In this document: positions 8,790 through 17,856 of the stretch, one piece after another | Layout of the letters: the number at the start of each line of letters is the position of its first letter | Position numbering within the stretch: the first letter of the stretch is position 1 | Source: Rhizobium rhizogenes | GTDB taxonomy: Bacteria; Pseudomonadota; Alphaproteobacteria; Rhizobiales; Rhizobiaceae | Reading direction: 5' to 3' | Assembly (NCBI RefSeq): GCF_002005205.3 | Contig: NZ_CP019702.2 | Location: 2,112,001 to 2,176,000 of the forward strand | DNA length: 64,000 nt | Translations under genes and position numbers: made by a program | The notes under the pieces: generated by a model | Database searches by the model: none | The model's input: only the letters and a program-made list of their open reading frames with translations | Told to the model about the DNA's origin: nothing

Positions 8790-9926
8790 ATGAAAATCAC
8801 TGCGGTGCGCACGCATCTGCTCGAACACCGGCTGGACACGCCGTTTGAAAGCGCTTCCATGCGCTTTGATCGTCGCGCCCATATTCTGGTGGAGATCGAA
8901 TGCGATGACGGAACGGTCGGCTGGGGCGAATGCCTCGGCCCGGCCAGACCGAACGCCGCCGTGGTTCAGGCTTACGCCGGCTGGCTTGTCGGCCAGGACC
9001 CGCGCCAGACCGAAAAGCTGTGGGCCGTGCTTTATAATGCCCTGCGCGATCAGGGCCAGCGCGGCCTCAGTCTTACTGCCTTGTCTGGTATCGATATCGC
9101 GCTCTGGGATATCAAGGGCAAGCATTACGGTGCTTCAATCTCCATGCTGCTTGGCGGGCGCTGGCGCGACAGCGTGCGCGCCTATGCCACCGGCAGCTTC
9201 AAGCGCGATGGTGTCGACCGCGTTTCAGACAATGCCTCGGAGATGGCGGAGCGCCGGGCGGAAGGCTTTCACGCCTGCAAGATCAAGATCGGTTTCGGCA
9301 TCGAAGAAGACCTCAGGGTCATCGCCGCCGTGCGCGATGCCATCGGGCCGGATATGCGGCTGATGATCGACGCCAATCACGGTTATACCATCACCGAAGC
9401 CATTATGCTCGGCAACCGCGCTGCCGACTATGGCATCGACTGGTTCGAGGAGCCTGTTGTTCCCGAACAGCTGGATGCCTATGCCCACGTGCGAGCCGGC
9501 CAGCCGATCCCGGTTGCGGGCGGTGAGACCTGGCATGGACGTTACGGCATGTGGCAGGCGCTTTCCGCCGGAGCCGTGGATATTCTCCAGCCTGATCTCT
9601 GCGGCTGCGGCGGTTTTTCCGAAACGCAGAAGATCGCCACGCTTGCCACGTTACATGGCGTGCGCATCGTGCCGCATGTCTGGGGCACGGGTGTCCAGAT
9701 CGCCGCCGCGCTGCAATTCATGGCGGCGATGACGCCCGATCCGGTTCGCGTCAATCCGATAGAGCCGATCATGGAATTCGACCGCACCTATAATCCGTTC
9801 CGGCAGGCGGTTCTGAGCAAGCCGATCGAAGCGGTCAATGGCGTTGTCGCCATTCCCGATGGTCCGGGTCTCGGCATCGAGATCAACCGGGATGCCCTTA
9901 CCGAATTCAGGATGCCGGACGCATGA
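8790..9926 (+). CDS. gci: D-galactarolactone cycloisomerase, enolase superfamily
   Basis: 378 residues with an enolase N-terminal capping domain (1-120) and a mandelate-racemase-type barrel. The characteristic residues are visible: Lys164 and Lys166 (KIKIG), metal ligands Asp194 (IDANH), Glu220 (WFEEP) and Glu246 (GGETW), then Asp269 and His296 (PHVWGTG). Length and these positions match the characterised Agrobacterium Gci. It opens the aldarolactone made by Udh/Gli into 3-deoxy-2-keto-hexarate. It starts 24 bases after the dehydratase gene behind a GGGAGGGGAG site and overlaps gli by four bases. Confidence 0.94.
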   Translation: MKITAVRTHLLEHRLDTPFESASMRFDRRAHILVEIECDDGTVGWGECLGPARPNAAVVQAYAGWLVGQDPRQTEKLWAVLYNALRDQGQRGLSLTALSGIDIALWDIKGKHYGASISMLLGGRWRDSVRAYATGSFKRDGVDRVSDNASEMAERRAEGFHACKIKIGFGIEEDLRVIAAVRDAIGPDMRLMIDANHGYTITEAIMLGNRAADYGIDWFEEPVVPEQLDAYAHVRAGQPIPVAGGETWHGRYGMWQALSAGAVDILQPDLCGCGGFSETQKIATLATLHGVRIVPHVWGTGVQIAAALQFMAAMTPDPVRVNPIEPIMEFDRTYNPFRQAVLSKPIEAVNGVVAIPDGPGLGIEINRDALTEFRMPDA

Positions 9927-10801
9927 GTGAGCTTGTCAGAAAACTATCAGGCGTTGCGCCGAATCCTGCTTTTCCGAAAGGCGCCGTCGATACGCAGATG
10001 CATCTTTATCTGCCCGGCTACCCCGCCTTGCCGGGCGGGCCGGGCCTGCCGCCGGGCTCGCTTCCCGGTCCCGCCGACTACCGGAAGCTGATGCAATGGC
10101 TCGGCATCGACCGGGTCATCATCACCCAGGGCAATGCCCATCAGCGTGACAATGCCAATACGCTTGCCTGCGTTGCTGAAATCGGCGAGGCGGCCCGCGC
10201 GATTGTCATCATCGATGCGAGCACCACCGAAAAGGACATGGAAAGCCTCACCGCTGCCGGTACCGTTGGGGCGCGTATCATGGATCTGCCGGGCGGTGCG
10301 GTGAACCTGTCCGAGCTGGAAGCGGTCGATGAGCGGGCGCACGCCGCCGACTGGATGGTGGCGGTGCAGTTTGATGGCAATACGTTGCTCGATCACCTGC
10401 CGCGCCTTCAGAAAATCCGCTCGCGCTGGGTGTTCGATCACCACGGCAAGTTCTTCAAGGGCATCAAGACCAATGGCCCGGAGATGGCGGCGCTCCTGAA
10501 GCTCATCGACCGTGGCAATCTCTGGTTCAAGTTCGCCGGCGTCTATGAAAGTTCGCGCGACAGCTGGCCCTATGAAGATGTCGCCGCCTTTTCGCGGGTG
10601 ATTGCCGCCCATGCGCCGGAACGCATCGTCTGGGGCACCAACTGGCCGCATAATTCCATCCGCGAGACGGCGGCCTATCCCGACGATGCCCGCCTTGCGG
10701 AACTGGTGCTTGGCTGGCTGCCGGATGAGGCGGCGCGCCATCGTGCACTGGTGGAAAACCCCGAGGCCCTGTTCAGGCTGCCGCCATTTGCAACGGCATA
10801 G
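9923..10801 (+). CDS. gli: Galactaro-delta-lactone isomerase, amidohydrolase superfamily
   Basis: 292 residues of the PF04909 amidohydrolase type. The start overlaps the gci stop (ATGA). VDTQMHLYL stands where the HxH metal pair usually is, so the first His is replaced by Gln, and FDHHGKF and the terminal GTNWPHN are present. This fits the Agrobacterium Gli, a metal-independent enzyme as I recall, that isomerises the 1,5-lactone released by Udh to the 1,4-lactone used by Gci. Last gene of the dehydratase-gci-gli operon; a terminator follows at 10847. Confidence 0.92.
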   Translation: MSELVRKLSGVAPNPAFPKGAVDTQMHLYLPGYPALPGGPGLPPGSLPGPADYRKLMQWLGIDRVIITQGNAHQRDNANTLACVAEIGEAARAIVIIDASTTEKDMESLTAAGTVGARIMDLPGGAVNLSELEAVDERAHAADWMVAVQFDGNTLLDHLPRLQKIRSRWVFDHHGKFFKGIKTNGPEMAALLKLIDRGNLWFKFAGVYESSRDSWPYEDVAAFSRVIAAHAPERIVWGTNWPHNSIRETAAYPDDARLAELVLGWLPDEAARHRALVENPEALFRLPPFATA

Positions 10802-10846
10802 TTCAATTGCGGGACGATCGGTAACCTCCGGGCTCCGCCGTAATAA

Positions 10847-10870
10847 GGCCCCGCTATGCCGGGGTCTTTT
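10847..10870 (+). terminator. Rho-independent terminator between gli and the AraC gene
   Basis: A 7-bp GC-rich stem (10847-10853 with 10860-10866, one G-T pair) and a 6-base loop are followed by TTTT. It lies between two convergent genes and overlaps the AraC stop codon, so it mainly serves the gli side. Confidence 0.65.
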
Positions 10871-11780
10871 CCGTTTTAGCGGCAAGCAGCCTCTGCTGTT
10901 CATGCTCGTCAAAGGCCATCAGGTTGCCGTGCCGGCTGCGGCGTATGCGGTTCATATGGTCGCGCGGGCTTAAGCCCAGCGTGCGTTTGAACATGCGTGA
11001 GAAATAATAGGGGTCGCCATAACCGACTTCGGCGGCCGCTGCCGAGACCGAAAGCCCCGCCTCGAGAAAATGCATGGCGCGTTCCATGCGTTTGAACTCC
11101 TGATATTTACGCGGCGTCCGTCCCACCCGTTTCTGGAATTCACGCAGAAAATAATCGCGATTATAGGGCGCCGCCTCGGTCGCCCGGCCGGCAATGTCGG
11201 GGTCGAGCGGATTGGCCGAAATCATGGTGATCGCCTTCATCACCGCAAGGTCGAGGCCTTCCGTGCCCTCCGGCTGAAAACTCGGTCGGTCCACCCATCC
11301 GAGGAAGGCATCGTCGATGAAGGCGATCAGAAGCACCATGAAGAGATGGTGCTGGCCAAGCGTGACGGAGGAGGGCGGGGCGCTCTGGCGATAGTGGCGC
11401 ACCAGCGGCTCCAGAAGCGGCCAGCGGCTCAGCCGCAGTTTCGGCTTCAGGTCCATCTGCGCGATCAGGTTGTGGCGGCCGTAAATATCCAGCGTGAAAT
11501 GCTGCGCCACGCCGCGATAGGTCACGGCCTGTTCGTTCCAGCCGACAAAGTGCTGGCCGCGGAAAATCAGCATGGCGTCGCCGGGTTCCAGCACCCGAGC
11601 CTCGCCATCGACGAGATAATGCCCCCGCCCTTCCAGACAGATGATGAGGTCGTCCACCTGGTTGGATTTGTCGATCTGCCAGGTGCGCGAATGCTCCATC
11701 TTGATCGTCGCGCGCGTGAGGTTGAGGTTGAGCGCCGCAGGCGGAACGGATGACAGAATGCCACCTTCGATTTCGTCCAT
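10854..11780 (-). CDS. AraC-family regulator
   Basis: 308 residues: an N-terminal cupin-type ligand domain (about 25-150, EGRGHYLVDG...LEPGDAMLIFRG) and a C-terminal double helix-turn-helix (about 190-285, LSVSAAAAEVGYGDPYYFSRMFKRTLGLSP). The start at 11780 has AGGA spaced correctly; the ATG at 11792 has no ribosome site. It is divergent from the pectin-oligomer importer, with about 210 bases between the starts, and is the likely activator of the importer-GH28-GH105 operon in response to a uronide. Target assignment is by position only. Confidence 0.87.
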   Translation of the reverse strand: MDEIEGGILSSVPPAALNLNLTRATIKMEHSRTWQIDKSNQVDDLIICLEGRGHYLVDGEARVLEPGDAMLIFRGQHFVGWNEQAVTYRGVAQHFTLDIYGRHNLIAQMDLKPKLRLSRWPLLEPLVRHYRQSAPPSSVTLGQHHLFMVLLIAFIDDAFLGWVDRPSFQPEGTEGLDLAVMKAITMISANPLDPDIAGRATEAAPYNRDYFLREFQKRVGRTPRKYQEFKRMERAMHFLEAGLSVSAAAAEVGYGDPYYFSRMFKRTLGLSPRDHMNRIRRSRHGNLMAFDEHEQQRLLAAKTEKTPA

Positions 11781-11992
11781 CTTTTTCCTCATCTTTGTTA
11801 ATTCACCTTGGCGCGGAAATTTGGTTTTGTCACCGCATAAATAGCTTTTACGCGCCGTATCAATGAGGGAGGAGATCGGTCGCGGTGAGAAATTGCGCCT
11901 TCATGCGCCCGCCGCCGGCCGTTCCGGGAGAATCACTTGTACGAAATTGTATTCTGTCATTCGCGTTCCGCCGGGGCGCGGGGGGGAGCGTC

Positions 11993-12874
11993 ATGAAATC
12001 TCAACGCTTCCTCGGGCTGGGATATCTGACGCCTTATATCGTCGGGCTGCTGGTCTTCACGGCCATCCCGTTTCTCGGCTCGCTCTATCTCAGCTTCACC
12101 CGTTACGATCTGATGAGCGATCCCAGCTGGGCTGGATTGGCCAATTACGAGCGGCTCTTCACCCGTGACCGCACCTTCATGAAATCTCTGAACGTTACCC
12201 TGTTCTACGTGTTTCTGACGGTGCCGCTGAAGCTTGCCTTCGCGCTGTTCATTGCGGCCATACTCAATTATAAGCTGCAATTCATCAATTTCTTCCGCAC
12301 CGCTTTTTACGTGCCGTCCATCCTCGGTGGCTCCATCGCGATTGCGGTTCTGTGGCGTTATATCTTCGCAAGCGAGGGGCTTGCCAATATGGCGCTTGCC
12401 GCCATCGGCCTGTCGCCGGTGGACTGGTTCGGCGATCCGGGCAATGCGCTTTTCACCATCACGCTGCTGCGCTGCTGGCAGTTCGGTTCGGCCATGGTGA
12501 TATTCCTCGCCGCGCTGCAATCCATCGACAAGTCGCTTTACGAGGCCGCGGCCATCGATGGCGCGGGCAAGGTGAGGACCTTCTTCTTCATCACGCTGCC
12601 GCTTCTGACGCCGGTGATCTTCTTCAATCTCATCATGCAGATGGTGCAGGCGTTCCAGGAGTTTAACGGCCCTTACATCATCACCCAGGGCGGGCCGCTG
12701 AAGTCCACTTATCTCTTGCCTCTCTACATCTATGACGAGGCCTTCAAGAAGTTCAACATGGGCTATGCCTCCGCCATCGCCTGGGTGCTCTTCACCATCA
12801 TCACCGTACTGACCCTCGTGGCCTTCTGGTCCTCGAAGAAGTGGGTCTATTACGCCGGCGACAAGCGGAACTGA
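11993..12874 (+). CDS. CUT1 sugar ABC transporter permease (MalF type), oligogalacturonide importer
   Basis: 293 residues with six predicted membrane spans and the EAA loop (YEAAAIDGAGKVRTFFFITLPLL) that contacts the ATPase. The ATG at 11993 follows a G-rich ribosome site; the longer frame from 11885 adds a non-membrane leader with no homology that I recognise. First gene of an operon permease-permease-ATPase-binding protein-GH28-GH105. The two cytoplasmic pectin enzymes at its end point to oligogalacturonides as cargo, as for the TogMNAB-type systems. In the upstream region, TTGTACG and TGTATTC at 11937-11954 loosely resemble the GntR operator with a longer spacer. Confidence 0.88.
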   Translation: MKSQRFLGLGYLTPYIVGLLVFTAIPFLGSLYLSFTRYDLMSDPSWAGLANYERLFTRDRTFMKSLNVTLFYVFLTVPLKLAFALFIAAILNYKLQFINFFRTAFYVPSILGGSIAIAVLWRYIFASEGLANMALAAIGLSPVDWFGDPGNALFTITLLRCWQFGSAMVIFLAALQSIDKSLYEAAAIDGAGKVRTFFFITLPLLTPVIFFNLIMQMVQAFQEFNGPYIITQGGPLKSTYLLPLYIYDEAFKKFNMGYASAIAWVLFTIITVLTLVAFWSSKKWVYYAGDKRN

Positions 12875-12878
12875 TGCC

Positions 12879-13763
12879 ATGACCGATATTGCAACCCTGA
12901 ACGATATGCAGGCGGCCCGCCGGGCACGGCTGAGGCTCGTCTCCACCTCTGTCCGTTATGTGCTTCTCTTCGCGGTCGGCCTCATCATGCTCTACCCGCT
13001 GATCTGGCTGGTGGGCGCGAGCTTCAAGACCAATTCGGAAATCTTCTCCGGCGCCGGCTTCATTCCTGAAAACCCGACGCTGGATGGATATATACGCGGC
13101 TGGGAAACCTCGACGCCCTATACGTTCGGCCGGTTCTTCTGGAATTCGTTCCTGATCATCCTGCCGAAAGTCATCGGTACGGCGATTTCCTGCACCATGG
13201 CGGCCTATGCCTTTGCCCGCTTCGATTTTCCGCTGAAGAAGATTCTGTTCGGCTCGGTCATCGCCATCCTGCTGCTTCCGAATGTCGTCACCCGCATTCC
13301 GCAATATATCCTGTTTCGCGATCTCGGCTGGCTGGACAGCTTCCTGCCGCTCTGGGTGCCCTCGGCACTCGCCGGCGATGCCTTCTTCGTCTTCATGCTG
13401 GTGCAGTTCCTGCGCTCGCTGCCATCGGACATGGAAGAGGCCGCCCGGGTGGATGGCGCCAACAGCCTGCAGACGCTCATCTACATCGTGGTGCCGATGC
13501 TGGCGCCGGCACTGATCTCGGTCTGCCTGTTCCAGTTCATGTGGACGATGAACGATTTCCTCGGGCCACTGATCTACCTGTCCTCGGTCGACAAATATCC
13601 GGTGAGCCTTGCGCTCAAACTCTCCATCGACACCACCGAAGCCTTTGAATGGAACCGCATCCTGGCGATGTCGGTGCTGACGATCGCGCCTGCGCTGATC
13701 GTGTTCTTCGCTGCGCAACGGTATTTCATTGAAGGGATCTCGTCTGGCGGGGTCAAGGGCTGA
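12879..13763 (+). CDS. CUT1 sugar ABC transporter permease (MalG type), oligogalacturonide importer
   Basis: 294 residues, six predicted spans after a 25-residue cytoplasmic start, with the EAA loop at EEAARVDGANSLQTLIYIVVPML. It begins four bases after the first permease and two bases before the ATPase gene, so the three are tightly coupled. It forms the inner-membrane channel as a heterodimer with the preceding protein. Confidence 0.88.
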   Translation: MTDIATLNDMQAARRARLRLVSTSVRYVLLFAVGLIMLYPLIWLVGASFKTNSEIFSGAGFIPENPTLDGYIRGWETSTPYTFGRFFWNSFLIILPKVIGTAISCTMAAYAFARFDFPLKKILFGSVIAILLLPNVVTRIPQYILFRDLGWLDSFLPLWVPSALAGDAFFVFMLVQFLRSLPSDMEEAARVDGANSLQTLIYIVVPMLAPALISVCLFQFMWTMNDFLGPLIYLSSVDKYPVSLALKLSIDTTEAFEWNRILAMSVLTIAPALIVFFAAQRYFIEGISSGGVKG

Positions 13764-13765
13764 AA

Positions 13766-14866
13766 ATGGCAAGCGTTCAACTTAAAAATCTCGAAAAAGT
13801 CTATGGCGGCAGCTTCAAGGCCGTGCATGGCATCAATCTCGACGTCGAGGATGGCGAGTTCATGGTGTTCGTCGGCCCTTCCGGCTGCGCCAAATCCACG
13901 ACGCTGCGCATGGTGGCGGGGCTGGAGGAAATCACCGGCGGTGAAATCCTGATCGGCGACCAGCGCGTCAACGACCTGCCGCCCGGCAAGCGCTCCATTG
14001 CCATGGTGTTCCAGAATTACGCGCTTTATCCGCATATGAAGGTGCGCGGCAATCTCGCCTTCGGCCTGAAGATCGCCGGTGTCGCCAAGCCCGAGATTGA
14101 AAAGGCAATCAACAATGTCGCGCGCATTCTCGAAATCGAGCCGCTGCTCGACCGCTTGCCGAAGCAGCTTTCCGGCGGGCAGGCGCAGCGCGTGGCGCTT
14201 GGCCGTGCGCTCATCAAGAAGCCCGGCGTGTTCCTGTTCGATGAGCCGCTGTCCAATCTCGACGCCAAGCTGCGCGCCTCCATGCGGGTGCGCATCACCG
14301 ATCTGCATCGCCAGTTGAAAGCGGAAGGCCTGTCCTCGACGGTCATTTATGTCACCCACGACCAGACGGAGGCCATGACCATGGGCGACCGCATCTGCGT
14401 CATGCAGGCGGGCCGCATCATGCAGGTCGCGACACCCAAGGAGCTTTACAACCATCCCGCCAATCTCTTCGTCGCCGGTTTCATCGGCACGCCGGAAATG
14501 AACCTGGTGGATGTGGCAATCGGCGGTGCGGAATTTGTGATCGCCGGCCAGCGCCTGCCGATCGGCGCGCATCTGGAGCAGCGGCTTTCGGCCAGACCCG
14601 CAGATGCCGTCATCGGCATCCGCCCGCAGCATCTTTCACTGGCAGGGGAAGCCGATGGTCCGGTGCTGCGGGCGAAACTCACCAATGCGGAGTTCATGGG
14701 CCACGAGGTCTATCTGCACGCCGATCTCGGTGGGCAGAAGATCGTCAGCGTGGTTGGCGCGGCGGAATTCGAGGCGCTCGGGCGCGACGGTATCCTGCGG
14801 CTGAAACCGGACCCGGAGAAGCTGCATATTTTCGACAAGGCCGATGGCCGCAACGTCTCGCTGTGA
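13766..14866 (+). CDS. CUT1 ABC transporter ATP-binding protein with Gly-to-Ala Walker A
   Basis: 366 residues: nucleotide-binding domain (1-235) and C-terminal MalK-like OB domain (240-366). Signature LSGGQAQR, Walker [13 protein letters not shown] and H-switch VTHDQ are intact. The Walker A reads GPSGCAKST, with Ala in place of the Gly that normally precedes the Lys. The other CUT1 ATPases of the window whose Walker A is visible (37735, 47844, 52061) have GCGKST. The change seems a family variant rather than inactivation, since everything else is conserved. It energises the two preceding permeases. Confidence 0.88.
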   Translation: MASVQLKNLEKVYGGSFKAVHGINLDVEDGEFMVFVGPSGCAKSTTLRMVAGLEEITGGEILIGDQRVNDLPPGKRSIAMVFQNYALYPHMKVRGNLAFGLKIAGVAKPEIEKAINNVARILEIEPLLDRLPKQLSGGQAQRVALGRALIKKPGVFLFDEPLSNLDAKLRASMRVRITDLHRQLKAEGLSSTVIYVTHDQTEAMTMGDRICVMQAGRIMQVATPKELYNHPANLFVAGFIGTPEMNLVDVAIGGAEFVIAGQRLPIGAHLEQRLSARPADAVIGIRPQHLSLAGEADGPVLRAKLTNAEFMGHEVYLHADLGGQKIVSVVGAAEFEALGRDGILRLKPDPEKLHIFDKADGRNVSL

Positions 14867-14909
14867 GGAGGGGACGGGCGTGCCTGATTTTTCGAGGAGG
14901 AGAAGAACA

Positions 14910-16178
14910 ATGAAGACGATGACAGGAATGATGACGATGCTTGCCGGTGCCGCCTATGTGGCGATGGCGATGGCCCCGGCGGCAGGTGCTGCGGAACTGC
15001 GCATGTCGTGGTGGGGCGGCGAAAGCCGTCACGTGGCGACCCAGAAGGCCATTGCCGCCTGTGGTGAGAAATATGGCCACACCATCAAGGGCGAGTTTAC
15101 CGGTTTCGATGGTTATCTGGAGAAACTCACCACGCAGATGGCGGGCAAGACGGAAGCCGATATCGTTCAGGTCAACTGGCCGTGGCTGCCGCTGTTTTCC
15201 AGGAATGGCGAAGGTTTTGCCGATCTACGCCAGCTGAAACCGCTCGATCTTTCGCAATGGGCCGAGAGCGATCTGGACGCGGGCTCTATGAACGGCGTGT
15301 TGCAGGGGCTTTCCGTCTCCACCACCGGTCGCGTCTTCTTCTTCAACGCCACCACCTTCGAAAAGGCGGGTGTTGAGATTCCGAAAACGTGGGATGAATT
15401 CTTCGCGGCAACGAAAACCATCAAGGAAAAGCTCGGCAAGGACTATTACACCTTCAATGCGGTGAAGGAGACTGCCCAGCTGCTGGCGACGCTGGCTGTC
15501 GTGCAGAAGACCGGCAAGGATCTGGTCGATCCCAAGACCAACCGCGTGGCCTGGACGCCGGAGGATCTGGTCGAGGGTATCTCTTTCGTCGGCAAGCTGG
15601 TCGAAACCGGCTCCATCCGCTCCCAGAAAGAGGAAGCGGCCGATGGCAACGTCAACCTCTATGAAAAACCGTCCTGGTCCGAAGGCCGCATCGCCGGCTC
15701 CTATGAATGGGACTCGACCTATTCGAAATATGCCGATCCCTTGAAGGAGGGGCAGGTTCTGAAACCCGTGCCGATGCTGAAGCGTGCCGATGCCGTGACC
15801 GAAGGTGTCTATCGCAAACCTTCCATGGTGTTTTCGATCTCGAAAAACTCGAAGAACCCGGAAGCGGCTGCACAGATACTGAACTGCCTTTTGAACGAGC
15901 CGGAAGGCGTCGATGCGCTCGGCACCTCACGCGGCCTGCCGGCCTCGAAGGCCGCGGCGGCCCGTCTGGGCGACAAGGGCGAGCCGGAAGTGCGGGCCGC
16001 CAACGCCATCGTCATGGCGGCATCGGGACCGGTGGTTTCACCCTTCAACGAACATCCGGAAATCCGCTCGGCCTTTATCGATACGCTGGAGGAATATGCC
16101 TATGGCCAGCTGACGGCGGAAGAGGCGGCCGAGCAGATCATCGATTCCACCAATGACGTTCTGGCCAAATTCGATTGA
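14910..16178 (+). CDS. Extracellular sugar-binding protein of the pectin-oligomer importer
   Basis: 422 residues with a Sec signal peptide (hydrophobic stretch to about residue 27, AGAAEL) and a family 1 solute-binding fold. The mature protein opens with LRMSWWGGESR, the same WWG motif as the binding proteins at 34526 and 43825, so the three are paralogues. Start at 14910 has GGAGGAGAAG in front. It follows the ATPase gene by 43 bases and is separated from the GH28 gene by a strong hairpin. It should capture oligogalacturonides in the periplasm; the exact ligand is inferred from the linked hydrolases. Confidence 0.88.
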   Translation: MKTMTGMMTMLAGAAYVAMAMAPAAGAAELRMSWWGGESRHVATQKAIAACGEKYGHTIKGEFTGFDGYLEKLTTQMAGKTEADIVQVNWPWLPLFSRNGEGFADLRQLKPLDLSQWAESDLDAGSMNGVLQGLSVSTTGRVFFFNATTFEKAGVEIPKTWDEFFAATKTIKEKLGKDYYTFNAVKETAQLLATLAVVQKTGKDLVDPKTNRVAWTPEDLVEGISFVGKLVETGSIRSQKEEAADGNVNLYEKPSWSEGRIAGSYEWDSTYSKYADPLKEGQVLKPVPMLKRADAVTEGVYRKPSMVFSISKNSKNPEAAAQILNCLLNEPEGVDALGTSRGLPASKAAAARLGDKGEPEVRAANAIVMAASGPVVSPFNEHPEIRSAFIDTLEEYAYGQLTAEEAAEQIIDSTNDVLAKFD

Positions 16179-16186
16179 CGACAATG

Positions 16187-16216
16187 GCCCGCCGCCGCTT
16201 CGGCATCGCGGCGGGC
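16187..16216 (+). promoter_or_regulatory. Intercistronic hairpin between binding protein and GH28
   Basis: Nine-bp GC-only stem (16187-16195 with 16208-16216) and a 12-base loop, six bases after the binding-protein gene's last codon region. No T-run. Such hairpins often stabilise the binding-protein message and lower expression of downstream genes. Confidence 0.5.
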
Positions 16217-16294
16217 TCTCTATCCGGCTGCCGGATGATATGAAACATGTCGGCCGGGCGTTTGGCGGATATGCGCAAAAGACGAGAAAAGAGC

Positions 16295-17848
16295 ATGAAC
16301 AAACCCCTTATCATCGCGTCTTCGGCGCGAACGGCAGCGCTTTGCCTTGCCGCGCCCGGCGCGCGTTATCATCTGCCGGCACAAACGGCATGGCGTCTGA
16401 CATCGCAGGACGGCGCTGAGCAGCGCGGTGAAACGGCAACCGTTGTGACGTTGCTGCACGAGTTGCTTCCGGATACGCGGTATGTCTTCGACGCGGAGGG
16501 GTTCGGTAGCGTGGAATTCACGACCGCACCCTGCGCCGGGCTTGTCGAAGCCGCGGCATATTCCCTGCGGCCGGATATTGGGCTCGATGATGAGGAGGGT
16601 GCGCGCGCCAATACGCAGGCGCTCGAAAATGCCGTTGCCGCCGTGCCCGCGGGCGGCACCTTGCGGCTTGGTCCAGGTGTCTGGACCGCCTTTCCGGTGC
16701 GGCTGAAAAGCGACATGACGTTGCATCTTGCAGAAGGCGCCGTGCTGCGCGCGCCTTCCATCCGCAGCGGATGGCCGATATTGCCCGCACGCGATGAGGC
16801 GGGCCGGATGCTGGGCAGCTGGGAAGGCTTGCCGGATGCCTGTTTTACCGCGCCGCTCCACGCCATCGGGGCAGATAATCTCGTGATCGAGGGCAGGGGT
16901 GTTCTGGATGGCTCCGGCGACAGGGGCGATTGGTGGAGCTGGCCGAAAGGAACGCGTGACGGCGCGCGGCGTCCGCGCGGCCTGCATCTCGTTTCCTGCC
17001 GCAAAACACAGCTTCTTGCTTTCACCATCCGGAATGCAGCCTCCTGGACGATCCATCCGCAGGGCTGCGAGGACCTGATCGCTGCGGGTCTCACCGTCGT
17101 TGCGCCGCACGACAGTCCGAATACCGATGGCTTCAATCCCGAAAGCTGCCGTAACGTGACGATTGCCGGCGTGCGCTTTTCCGTCGGCGATGATTGTATC
17201 GCGGTGAAGGCCGGGAAACGCGGTCCCGATGGCGAGGACGATCATCTGGCGGAAACGCGCGGCGTCCGTGTGCGCCATTGCCTGATGCAGCGCGGCCATG
17301 GCGGGCTGGTGATCGGTTCGGAAATGTCGGGCGGTGTGCATGACGTGGCGGTGGAGGATTGCGATATGGTCGGTACGGATCGCGGCCTGCGTCTCAAGAC
17401 GCGGCGCGGTCGCGGTGGTGCGGTCAGCAATATCGCCATGCGCCGGGTGCTGCTGGACGGCGTGGAGACCGCGCTTTCCGTCAATGGCCACTATCATTGC
17501 GATGCCGACGGCCATGATGAATGGGTCCAGTCGCGAAACCGGGCGCCGGTCAATGACGGCACGCCCTTTATCGATGGCATTACCGTGGAGGATGTCGAAA
17601 TCCGCAATCTCGCCCATGCCGCCGGCGCCTTTCTCGGCCTGCCGGAAGCCCCCATCCGCAATCTCGTCATTCGCAATCTCGCCATCGTCTCCCATGATCC
17701 GTCGGCGATAGCGACGCCGCCGATCATGGCCGACCGGGTGCGCCCCATGCGCCATGAGGCGATTGTTTTCGAACAGGCGGACGTCATCTGCGATGATCCG
17801 GCTCTTTTGAGTGACGCCTCCGTCTCCATTTCGTCAGATTTCGATTGA
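16295..17848 (+). CDS. GH28 polygalacturonase, probably cytoplasmic exo-enzyme
   Basis: 517 residues: a small N-terminal beta domain (about 1-80, fibronectin-like) and a right-handed beta-helix GH28 domain (about 90-480). The four GH28 signatures are present in order: [24 protein letters not shown] and LRLKT, giving the catalytic aspartates, histidine and substrate-binding Arg/Lys. No convincing signal peptide is seen at the chosen start ([10 protein letters not shown]), so it most likely trims imported oligogalacturonides from an end inside the cell. The frame extends upstream to 16247 without a ribosome site. It is followed after 8 bases by GH105. Confidence 0.9.
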   Translation: MNKPLIIASSARTAALCLAAPGARYHLPAQTAWRLTSQDGAEQRGETATVVTLLHELLPDTRYVFDAEGFGSVEFTTAPCAGLVEAAAYSLRPDIGLDDEEGARANTQALENAVAAVPAGGTLRLGPGVWTAFPVRLKSDMTLHLAEGAVLRAPSIRSGWPILPARDEAGRMLGSWEGLPDACFTAPLHAIGADNLVIEGRGVLDGSGDRGDWWSWPKGTRDGARRPRGLHLVSCRKTQLLAFTIRNAASWTIHPQGCEDLIAAGLTVVAPHDSPNTDGFNPESCRNVTIAGVRFSVGDDCIAVKAGKRGPDGEDDHLAETRGVRVRHCLMQRGHGGLVIGSEMSGGVHDVAVEDCDMVGTDRGLRLKTRRGRGGAVSNIAMRRVLLDGVETALSVNGHYHCDADGHDEWVQSRNRAPVNDGTPFIDGITVEDVEIRNLAHAAGAFLGLPEAPIRNLVIRNLAIVSHDPSAIATPPIMADRVRPMRHEAIVFEQADVICDDPALLSDASVSISSDFD

Positions 17849-17856
17849 GAAAATCC

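Noticed and set aside
16220..17755. 511-codon minus-strand frame opposite GH28
   Set aside because: His/Arg/Gly-rich without recognisable domains, while the plus-strand frame carries all GH28 motifs.
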